DNA of 21,920 bases from DAOOOU01 sp964435635 (GTDB lineage: Bacteria; Bacillota_I; Bacilli_A; RF39; UBA660): the NCBI GenBank assembly GCA_964435635.1, contig CAYSZU010000012.1, positions 1 through 21,920 of the forward strand, in the 5' to 3' direction. The translations under genes were made by a program, and so were the position numbers. Of the stretch, positions 7,495 to 15,046 are shown one piece after another (the first letter of the stretch is position 1; each line of letters starts with the position of its first letter). Under the pieces are notes generated by a model. It was given only the letters and a program-made list of their open reading frames with translations, did no database searches and was not told the DNA's origin.

Positions 7495-8690
7495 TATAAC
7501 ATCTCCCTAATAATCTTATCTTTATCAGTTAATAATTCAACTAGTTTATCTATCTCCTCTTTTGTATTATAAAGATATAGACTGATTCGACAAGTACTAC
7601 TAGTCTTAATAATATCTTTAACCATTTTAGCACAATGATGTCCAGCTCTTAGACAGATATGATATTTATTTAAATAACAAGCAACATCTTGACTGAAAAT
7701 GCCCTCAACATTAAAAGTAATTATTGAACCTTCACTTTTAGGATTAATAATATTTAAATGAGGAATATCTATTAGCTTAGTTAGTAAATAACTTCTTAAA
7801 TTTTTTTCATAAGTTGTAATTTCATTCATCCCGATTTCCTGAAGATAATTAATAGCAGCTCCAAGGGCAATTGCCCCAGCAATATTTGGGGTTCCTGCTT
7901 CTAAAAGATGAGGAAGTTTTTTATAGGCATAATCATTTTCATGATCAAAATGCTCATTCATCCCCCCACCTAATTTAAGGGGAATAAATTTTTCTAATAA
8001 TTCTTGACGACCATAAAGGATTCCGATTCCGGTTGGTCCCCCCATTTTATGACCAGAAAAAGTTAAAAAGTCACAAGCTAAATCTTGAACATCAACGGCC
8101 AGGTGCGGAACACTTTGGGCGCCATCAACAACAACATAAATATTGTTTTCATGGGCCACCTGACAAATCTCTTTAATTGGCCTAATATCACCAAGCACAT
8201 TAGTAATCTGAGCTAATGAAATTAATTTTGTTTGGGGCGTGATTACTTTTTTTAGATTAGCAATTGTAACATGATAATCATTATCTAACTCAATATATTT
8301 TATTTGACAATTCAAATCACGCGCTAATCTAAACCAAGGTAATAGATTTGAAGCGTGCTCACTTTTAGTCAGAATTATTTCATCTTGAGCTTTTAATAAA
8401 GGACGAAAAAAGCCATCACAAATCATGTTTAACGATTCGGTTGTGCCACTTGTAAAAACTATTTCTTGACGGACTTTAGCATTAATAAAGTTTTTCGCAA
8501 TATCACGCGCTTGCTCATATTCTTGATCAACTCTAATTGATAAGTCATAATCCCCTCGATGAATATTGGCTGAATAAGAGCGATAATATTCCATCATTTT
8601 ATCTAACACTATTTGGGGTTTTAAAGTAGTTGAGGCACTATCAAGATAAATTAACTCGGTTGTTAAAAGAGGATAATCTTCCCGCTTCAT
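7494..8690 (-). CDS. sufS: Cysteine desulfurase SufS
   Basis: A PLP-dependent group II cysteine desulfurase that supplies persulfide sulfur for Fe-S assembly. The PLP lysine is in FSGHKMGGPTG (K217 counting from the upstream ATG at 8696). The PLP-contacting segment is VVVDGAQSVPH. The active-site cysteine is in RAGHHCAKM (C355), and the family end ISLYLYNTKEEID is present. Two ATGs lie six bases apart. The one at 8690 stands seven bases from AAAGGAG and is preferred; the one at 8696 overlaps the upstream TGA as ATGA but is only one base from the ribosome-binding site. It works with SufU encoded directly downstream. Confidence 0.95.
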   Translation of the reverse strand: MKREDYPLLTTELIYLDSASTTLKPQIVLDKMMEYYRSYSANIHRGDYDLSIRVDQEYEQARDIAKNFINAKVRQEIVFTSGTTESLNMICDGFFRPLLKAQDEIILTKSEHASNLLPWFRLARDLNCQIKYIELDNDYHVTIANLKKVITPQTKLISLAQITNVLGDIRPIKEICQVAHENNIYVVVDGAQSVPHLAVDVQDLACDFLTFSGHKMGGPTGIGILYGRQELLEKFIPLKLGGGMNEHFDHENDYAYKKLPHLLEAGTPNIAGAIALGAAINYLQEIGMNEITTYEKNLRSYLLTKLIDIPHLNIINPKSEGSIITFNVEGIFSQDVACYLNKYHICLRAGHHCAKMVKDIIKTSSTCRISLYLYNTKEEIDKLVELLTDKDKIIREML

Positions 8691-8692
8691 CT

Positions 8693-9391
8693 TCATTCTC
8701 CTTTCTGGTTTAAAATACTAGCGATTTTATTTTTAATAATAGGTTCAAAAGTTAGCTTTTTTGTTAAAAAACCATTCCTAATTAATTTAATCGCCATGGG
8801 ATTACTAATCCCTTTACTCCTTAAATAAAATAATTCCCGGGGGTCAATAGGTCCAATTGTCGCATTATGATATACAGCTGTTTCATTAGTATTAACAATT
8901 AAGTTTGGAACTATTTTATTAGTTGATTTATTTAATACTAAGCATTTAAGGTTTTCAGCTAATTGATTGTCTTTCGTTTGCGGACTAATTATGCCCTCAG
9001 CCATAACCGTTATTTGACCTTTAGCTTCACAAACAGCATTAACATTTAGTTCAGTTAGATTAGAACTACCAGTTATTTTTGTCACCATCGTTAATTGAAT
9101 AGGTTCAAAAGCTAAAACGGCATAATTAAAGATTAGCTGGCTATTGTTTGTTTGATTCATAATTATTTTTTGTTGACTAGTTAAAGCGATAATAAAACTA
9201 TTAAAGATTAACTGGCTATAAGGGGCTAAATTAATTATTAATTCAAGTGCTCCTTGCCATTGCTGATCAAGCCAGTTAATCTTAACTTGACCCCTAATAT
9301 TTAGTTCTAATAAGCCTTTTTTTGATGTTAAATCAAAGGTTTGATCATTAAGATTAAGAACAGTTTTTTTTAAATTCTTTTTTGTTGCCAT
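8693..9391 (-). CDS. sufD: Short SufD/SufB-family scaffold protein
   Basis: A member of the SufB/SufD beta-helix family, which with SufC forms the Fe-S assembly scaffold. It is only 232 aa, roughly half the usual SufD (about 420-440) or SufB (about 465). The C-terminal signature is clear: YHNATIGPIDPRELFYLRSK followed by GIS and RNGF. The histidine aligns with H360 of E. coli SufD (and H433 of SufB), and GPID with the SufD form of the motif. The missing part is the N-terminal half plus some beta-helix rungs. It starts two bases after the sufC stop and ends in an ATGA overlap with sufS, so it is translated as part of the operon. Since no sufB is present here, it may pair with a SufB encoded elsewhere or act as a homodimer. 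I favour sufD by position and motif, not by length. Confidence 0.8.
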   Translation of the reverse strand: MATKKNLKKTVLNLNDQTFDLTSKKGLLELNIRGQVKINWLDQQWQGALELIINLAPYSQLIFNSFIIALTSQQKIIMNQTNNSQLIFNYAVLAFEPIQLTMVTKITGSSNLTELNVNAVCEAKGQITVMAEGIISPQTKDNQLAENLKCLVLNKSTNKIVPNLIVNTNETAVYHNATIGPIDPRELFYLRSKGISNPMAIKLIRNGFLTKKLTFEPIIKNKIASILNQKGE

Positions 9392-9393
9392 GA

Positions 9394-10134
9394 TTAAGAA
9401 GCCTCAGCTTGAAAAACCGCAAACCCATCTTTTTCTAAAGTACTTAATAAATCTAGGGAACCAGTTTTAATTATAGTTTGATCTTTTAAAATATGGATAT
9501 AATCAGGTTCTAAGAGCTTAATTAATTTAGGATTATGGGTAATTACTAATAGCGCCGCTTGATATTGTTGATGATAATCTTTTATTGAAGCAATAACGGT
9601 TTTTAGAGCATCGATATCTAATCCAGAATCAATCTCATCTAAGATTAATAATTTAGGTTCTAACATCCAGACATGAACTAATTCATTTTTCTTCCGTTCG
9701 CCCCCACTCATTCCTTCGTTAATATTACGATGAATAAAATCTTTAGGCACATTTAACTGCTCACAAATACCTTCTAATTTTTTATTAAAAGCAAAGATAT
9801 CAACATGCTGCTTAGTTTTTTGGGTTAAGGCAGTCCTTAACATTTCAGCATTACTAACCCCCTCAATTTCAAGTGGGTTTTGGTTGATTAACATTATTCC
9901 CAACTGAGCAATTTCCGTCGTTGATAACGTTGTTAAATCTTGGTTATGATAAAAAATTGTTCCTTTCGTAATTTGATAAGCTGGATCTTTTAAGATTACG
10001 CGCGAAACAGTACTTTTGCCGGCGCCATTTGGGCCGATAAGACAATGGATTTCACCATCATTTATTTTTAAATTTAAATTTGTAATAATATTTTGGTGGT
10101 CAATCAAAACATCTAAATCTTTAATTTCTAACAT
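9394..10134 (-). CDS. sufC: SufC, Fe-S assembly ATPase
   Basis: An ABC-type ATPase, soluble, that drives conformational change of the SufB/SufD scaffold. Seen: Walker A GPNGAGKST, Q-loop in LINQNP, ABC signature MSGGERKKNE (the form typical of SufC), Walker B LLILDEIDSGLD, and the H-loop in VITHNPK. About 246 aa, normal for the family. The ATG at 10132-10134 is preferred: it has GGTGA five bases upstream, whereas an in-frame GTG at 10143 has none. First gene of the operon, transcribed from its own promoter since a terminator precedes it. Confidence 0.95.
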   Translation of the reverse strand: MLEIKDLDVLIDHQNIITNLNLKINDGEIHCLIGPNGAGKSTVSRVILKDPAYQITKGTIFYHNQDLTTLSTTEIAQLGIMLINQNPLEIEGVSNAEMLRTALTQKTKQHVDIFAFNKKLEGICEQLNVPKDFIHRNINEGMSGGERKKNELVHVWMLEPKLLILDEIDSGLDIDALKTVIASIKDYHQQYQAALLVITHNPKLIKLLEPDYIHILKDQTIIKTGSLDLLSTLEKDGFAVFQAEAS

Positions 10135-10150
10135 TAAAATCACCAGAGTT

Positions 10151-10176
10151 ATTGTATCATTAATTTAAAAATTAAT
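10151..10176 (-). promoter_or_regulatory. suf operon promoter (extended -10) with adjacent palindrome
   Basis: Minus strand: TGATACAAT (10151-10159) is an extended -10 about 16 bases before the sufC start. No good -35 is seen. Directly upstream, where the -35 would be, lies an 18-base perfect palindrome ATTAATTT-N2-AAATTAAT (10159-10176). It is AT-only, so chance is possible; a repressor or activator site is a reasonable inference. Confidence 0.4.
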
Positions 10177-10186
10177 CTATACCAAG

Positions 10187-10212
10187 AAAAAAGCCTATTT
10201 TTTAAAATAGAC
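10187..10212 (-). terminator. Intrinsic terminator after the thioredoxin-like gene
   Basis: Minus strand: GTCTATTT, loop TAAA, AAATAGGC (8-bp stem, one T-G pair), then TTTTTT. The stem overlaps the stop codon at 10195-10197. Confidence 0.8.
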
Positions 10213-10695
10213 CCTTAACCATAATTCCGTTGTATCTAAATCTTTACTCCCGACTAGGGTTTCACCAAATTTATTATCTGCCACAATTAAGGTAGTTGGT
10301 GTTCCTTTAATTTTAATTAACTCATTAAATTCTTTATGTTCACTGGTAGTTAATGTTGATAAATCTAATTGATAACCGACCATTTCTAATTCATCTAACG
10401 CTTCACGAAGAATCGGTTTAAATTCGATACAATAACCACAGCCTTTTTGAACAATAACAAGAACAAATTGTTCACCACTCGCTTTTTTTTGTTTAAACTC
10501 CTTAAAAGTTAATGATTCTAAAGCCCCATCAACTTCTTCTTCCTCTTCATCTGGTTCATCATCTTTAATATTATTATTTGGTTGATCATTAAAAACTTTA
10601 TCTTTATTATTAATTAAATAAATACTACCACTAACAACTACTGCTAAGATAATTATTATTAATAATATAATAATCTTGGTATTTAACTTATTCAT
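10195..10695 (-). CDS. Membrane-anchored thioredoxin-like protein
   Basis: 166 aa. An N-terminal helix (about 8-28, very rich in I/L/V) anchors the protein with its C-terminal domain outside. A strongly acidic linker (45-56, DDEPDEEEEEVD) follows, then a thioredoxin fold with the redox motif CGYC (C86, C89) and a cis-proline segment GTPTTLIV (P133). Probably a thiol-disulfide oxidoreductase or reductase acting at the cell surface. The substrate is unknown, and no CcdA- or DsbD-like partner is seen here. It lies 46 bases after polC with no terminator between, so it is probably read from the polymerase unit. A TATAAT 22 bases before its ATG could be a weak private promoter. Ribosome-binding site AAAGGAAG. 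Confidence 0.85.
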   Translation of the reverse strand: MNKLNTKIIILLIIIILAVVVSGSIYLINNKDKVFNDQPNNNIKDDEPDEEEEEVDGALESLTFKEFKQKKASGEQFVLVIVQKGCGYCIEFKPILREALDELEMVGYQLDLSTLTTSEHKEFNELIKIKGTPTTLIVADNKFGETLVGSKDLDTTELWLRVYFKK

Positions 10696-10741
10696 TTAGC
10701 ACTTCCTTTCATCTTATTATAGCTTACTAAATAATTATTAT

Positions 10742-13700
10742 CTAGTTAAACAAACTTAACTGACTTGTTTCAGGGAGATTTTCTAATACCCCTAAAACTC
10801 TTAATTTATCAACTACTGTTGAACTTAACTTGCCTCTTTGAGCTAAGTCTTCAACACTTATAAAAGGTCTAATTGCTCGTTCGTTAATTATTTTATTAGC
10901 AACTGAATCACCAAGACCATCTAAACTAATAAAAGGAATAATTAAACTTTTTTTATCTTCATCAACAATAAACTGACTAGCCGCTGATTTATCAAGATCG
11001 ATATTCTTAAACTGAAAACCACGAGCTAACATCTCTAGGGCAACATTTAATACTTCGGCAATATTCTTCTCTTTATTTAGGGCATCATAGCCTTTATTTT
11101 GAATTGCTATTAAACGATTCTTTATTGCTTGGGTTCCTCCTAATAAAGCATCAACATCAAAATCATGACACCTGATACTAAAATAGCCGGAATAATATTC
11201 TAAAGGGTAATGGAGTTTAAACCAAGCTACTCGATAACCCATCATAACATATGCTGTTGCGTGAGCTTTAGGGAACATATATTTTATCTTACCACATGAT
11301 TTAATATACCAATCAGGGATCTTTGCCGCTTTCATAATATCAACAAATTCTGACCATGTCTCCGGTTCTTTCCAAGGACGACCTTTCCGAACAAATTCAC
11401 TTATTTTAAAAGCGGCGCTATCATCCATCCCATAATTAATTAGATTAGTCATAATATCATCACGACAACCAATAATATCTTTAAACTCAACTACTTTATT
11501 AACAATTAACTCACGGGCATTATTTTGCCAAACGTCGGTCCCGTGGGAAAGACCAGATATTTTTACTAATTCAGAAAAAGTTTTTGGTTTAGTTTCTTCA
11601 AGCATTTTAATAACAAAATTAGTACCAAATTCTGGAACTCCTAAAGTTCCCGAAAAACAATTAATATCTTCTTTTTTAACCCCTAGGGCTTTACAACTAC
11701 TAAATAAACTTAGAACTTTTTTATCATCAAAAGGAATAGTTTGAAAATCAACTCCCGTTATATTTGCTAAATACTTCAGCATAGTTGGATCATCATGACC
11801 TAAGATATCTAATTTTAAAACATTATCATGAATTGCAGAGAACGCAAAATGAGTTGTATACCAAGAACTATCTGGTTCATCAGCTGGATATTGATAAGGC
11901 GTAAAATCATAAACATCTAAATAATCAGGGATAACAATAATACCGCCAGGATGTTGACCAGTTGTTTTTTTCACTCCCGTACAACCATTACTTAATCTTT
12001 CGATTTCAGGATTACGCATCATTATATTACGATCTTCACAATAAGATTTAACATAAGCATAAGCCGTTTTTTCAGCCACTGTATTAATTGTCCCAGCGCG
12101 ATAAACATTATGCTCCCCAAATAATTCTTTGGTGAAGTTATGGGCGTCGGCTTGATTCTCACCAGAAAAGTTTAAATCAATATCGGGAACTTTTTCGGCA
12201 TTAAAACCAAGGAAAGTAGCAAAAGGCATATCTTGTCCTTCTTTTTGCATTTTGGTGCCACAAGAACAAGTAAAATCAGGTAAATCATAACCACTAGCAT
12301 AGTAATGCGAAAACAATCCTTTTTCATCTTCCCAAATTGATTTTTGACAATTCGGACATAAATAATGGGCCGGTAAACCATTTACTTCAGTAATATCCAT
12401 CATCGTTGCCACAAAAGATGAACCAACTGATCCTCTTGAACCAACAAAATAACCATCTTCATTACTTTTTTTAACTAGTTTACGAGCAATTAAATATAAG
12501 ACTGAATAACCATTACTAATAATCCCGTGAAGTTCTTTTTCTAATCGTTCAGCAACAATTGGTGGTAGTTCTTGACCATATAATTGATGCGCTTTTTCAT
12601 AAACGGTTTTAGTCGTCTCTTCATCGGAATTAGCCATCATTGGCGTATATAATTTATCTTTAATTACTTGAACTGGTTCAACCATATCAACAATTAGATT
12701 TGGGTTGGTAATAACAATTTCATGACTAACCTTTTTGCTTAAAAAATCAAACTGCGCGAGCATTTCATCAGTTGTTAAATAAGACATATTAGGAATAGTA
12801 ACTCCCGGTCGGTTTAAAGGATGATAACGACCATTAGTTTTTTGACTAACGATAATTTCCCGATATATTTTATCTTCGGGAGTTAAATTATGGACATCAC
12901 CGGTGGCACAGACTAACTTGCCAGCGTCTTTAGCAATCTTAATAATCTTTTCAATATGTTTTTGCATTGCTAGTCTTGTTTTAAAACCACTTGATTCAAC
13001 TTGTAAAAGATGTTCCCACGCACTAATTGGTTGAACTTCAATATAATCATAAAATTTCATCATTTGCGATAATTCTTTATCATCTTTTACTTTTGCCGCT
13101 TCAAAAATTTCCCCATTAATACAACCACTTCCAATTAAAAGACCTTCCCGATGTTCTTGAATCTCATGACGGGGAATTTTTGGTTGATCATTTTTAAATA
13201 AGTATTTTGTATTAGCTAGACTAATTAGTTTAAAGAGGTTTTTTAAACCAACTTGATTTTTAGCAATAATCGTAATATGAAAGGGAAAAGAAAACTTAAT
13301 TAATTCATCAATATTAATTGAATCATATATATCCATTGTTGTTTCAATATTACGATCATCTAATGTTTTACACATCGAGTAAAATATTTGACCGGTTTTC
13401 TCGGCATCATAATCAGCACGATGATGACTATCTTCATCCCAATTAACTTTATACTTCTTACCTAAAGTAGTTAATTTATGATTAACAAATTCAGGATTTA
13501 ACATGCGGGCAATACTCATTGTGTCAACAACCGTATTTTTAAATACCCCTAATTTATATTTACTTACTGCCTCTTCAATAAAACCAATATCAAATTTAGC
13601 ATTATGGGCTACCATTGGTAAATCCCCAACCCAAGCTAGGAATCTTTTAGTAACATTCTTCTCATTATCTTGCCCTTTTAATAATTCGTCAGTAATTCCT

Positions 13701-15046
13701 GTTAACTCAGTTATTTTTTCAGGCAAAGGAATTCCCGGATCAATAAATTCATCAAAGCGATCAATAATTTCACCATTCTTTATTTTAACGGCGCCAATTT
13801 CAATCATTTGGTCACTGCCAACATAAAAGCCAGTTGTTTCCGTGTCAAAAACAACAAAAACATCATTTAAAAGGTGATACTTTTGCGGATTATAAACAAC
13901 ATCAACATCATCACTAACAACATTTAATTCTGCCCCATAAAGAACCTTAAACTGATCCTTCTCATCTTTGCCTTTATTATCCCAATAAACCATATTATAA
14001 ATATCAGGAAAAGCTTGTAAACAGTTATGATCAGTTACGGCGATTGCTCGATGATTTAAATTCTGCGCCATTTTAATTAAATCTTTAGCTGGAATAACAC
14101 TGTCCATCGCACTCATATGAGTATGAGCATGAAGCTCAACTCTTTTTTCACTCGCCTCATCAACTCTTTTTTCATCTTTAGAAGGAATACTTTCAATACT
14201 ACGAATCGCAATAACTATTTCCTTTGAAAAACTATCAAATTCAGCATTACCATGAATTCGATACCACTTACCAACACTTAAACATTTTAGAATGTCTCTA
14301 AATTCTTCTTTATCTTTTTTAAATATTTTAGCTAAAATACTATTTGATTTATCACTCAATTTAACCGTAATAATATTTATTGTTTCTTTTTCAAAAGTAT
14401 CAAGGCCAAAGATATATCCTTCAACAATAATATTTTTAGTATCACTAACAATACTATTAATTAAACTAACTTCCCCATCAACATGTTTACCTAGAATAAT
14501 TGAATTCTTTATTTTTTCAATTGGGCTTTGAAAAACTATTTCTTTTTTTAAGGAAGCTTTAATTAATTGCTGTTTTTCCGTATTTAAAACAGTTGTAATA
14601 CTATAACCGTTAATCCCCATTATTTCTAATTCTTTAATAATCTTTTTGGCTTCAATTTTAATATCAGCTTCTTCGATCTTTGATTCTACTTCAATAATAA
14701 TTATTTGGTCTTCTATTTTAATTTCTGAATCTTTAACATCAATTAATGATGGTCTTTTTTTAACTAATAAATCAAGCAAATTAAGAATTACATCTTTTAG
14801 AATTGTCTCATTAAATTCTTGATAAATAAATTTAATCTGACATTTCTTATCACCTTTTATTCCTCGATCAGCACACTTAACTAATTTTGCGGTAGCACTA
14901 AAATCGGTTGGTTTAGGTAAAACTAAGTGAACTTCAAAAAGACCACTACTTTTATTTAAAATAACTTTTTTGATTTCAGCAGCAACAAATGAGCCATCAT
15001 CTTCATAACTAATACTATCAAAAAATCTTTTTACTTCTTCACTCAT
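10742..15046 (-). CDS. polC: DNA polymerase III alpha subunit, PolC type
   Basis: The Gram-positive replicative polymerase with built-in proofreading. About 1434 aa, normal length. The ATG at 15044-15046 is chosen because AAGGAGG sits seven bases upstream and overlaps the end of dnaE; a longer reading frame upstream lacks a ribosome-binding site. Domains in order: N-terminal domain; OB fold (about 200-290); PHP start ELHAHTHMSAMD (304-315); DEDDh exonuclease inserted in the PHP domain (DTETTG 401-406, VAHNAKFD, HHRADYD 541-547); PHP remainder; zinc finger (CPNC 897-900, then CSC at 927-929, one residue tighter than the usual CxxC); catalytic PDIDLNFSGE (954-963); FGEHNVYRAGT. The protein ends QLSLFN, a classic beta-clamp-binding pentapeptide. 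Its start overlaps the dnaE stop by 8 nt. Confidence 0.97.
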   Translation of the reverse strand: MSEEVKRFFDSISYEDDGSFVAAEIKKVILNKSSGLFEVHLVLPKPTDFSATAKLVKCADRGIKGDKKCQIKFIYQEFNETILKDVILNLLDLLVKKRPSLIDVKDSEIKIEDQIIIIEVESKIEEADIKIEAKKIIKELEIMGINGYSITTVLNTEKQQLIKASLKKEIVFQSPIEKIKNSIILGKHVDGEVSLINSIVSDTKNIIVEGYIFGLDTFEKETINIITVKLSDKSNSILAKIFKKDKEEFRDILKCLSVGKWYRIHGNAEFDSFSKEIVIAIRSIESIPSKDEKRVDEASEKRVELHAHTHMSAMDSVIPAKDLIKMAQNLNHRAIAVTDHNCLQAFPDIYNMVYWDNKGKDEKDQFKVLYGAELNVVSDDVDVVYNPQKYHLLNDVFVVFDTETTGFYVGSDQMIEIGAVKIKNGEIIDRFDEFIDPGIPLPEKITELTGITDELLKGQDNEKNVTKRFLAWVGDLPMVAHNAKFDIGFIEEAVSKYKLGVFKNTVVDTMSIARMLNPEFVNHKLTTLGKKYKVNWDEDSHHRADYDAEKTGQIFYSMCKTLDDRNIETTMDIYDSINIDELIKFSFPFHITIIAKNQVGLKNLFKLISLANTKYLFKNDQPKIPRHEIQEHREGLLIGSGCINGEIFEAAKVKDDKELSQMMKFYDYIEVQPISAWEHLLQVESSGFKTRLAMQKHIEKIIKIAKDAGKLVCATGDVHNLTPEDKIYREIIVSQKTNGRYHPLNRPGVTIPNMSYLTTDEMLAQFDFLSKKVSHEIVITNPNLIVDMVEPVQVIKDKLYTPMMANSDEETTKTVYEKAHQLYGQELPPIVAERLEKELHGIISNGYSVLYLIARKLVKKSNEDGYFVGSRGSVGSSFVATMMDITEVNGLPAHYLCPNCQKSIWEDEKGLFSHYYASGYDLPDFTCSCGTKMQKEGQDMPFATFLGFNAEKVPDIDLNFSGENQADAHNFTKELFGEHNVYRAGTINTVAEKTAYAYVKSYCEDRNIMMRNPEIERLSNGCTGVKKTTGQHPGGIIVIPDYLDVYDFTPYQYPADEPDSSWYTTHFAFSAIHDNVLKLDILGHDDPTMLKYLANITGVDFQTIPFDDKKVLSLFSSCKALGVKKEDINCFSGTLGVPEFGTNFVIKMLEETKPKTFSELVKISGLSHGTDVWQNNARELIVNKVVEFKDIIGCRDDIMTNLINYGMDDSAAFKISEFVRKGRPWKEPETWSEFVDIMKAAKIPDWYIKSCGKIKYMFPKAHATAYVMMGYRVAWFKLHYPLEYYSGYFSIRCHDFDVDALLGGTQAIKNRLIAIQNKGYDALNKEKNIAEVLNVALEMLARGFQFKNIDLDKSAASQFIVDEDKKSLIIPFISLDGLGDSVANKIINERAIRPFISVEDLAQRGKLSSTVVDKLRVLGVLENLPETSQLSLFN

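Noticed and set aside
8693..9391. Cysteine in the short SufD-like protein as the equivalent of SufB C405
   Set aside because: Counting back from the shared proline, the cysteine is three residues out of register with C405, so equivalence is not supported without a structural model.
12172..12381. Minus-strand 69-codon frame inside polC
   Set aside because: It is an out-of-frame shadow over the polC zinc-finger region, where the polC frame has all its conserved motifs.
15039..15041. Use of TGA as tryptophan (mycoplasma genetic code)
   Set aside because: TGA ends dnaE and the sufD-like gene exactly at overlaps with the next gene, and tryptophans in conserved positions use TGG.
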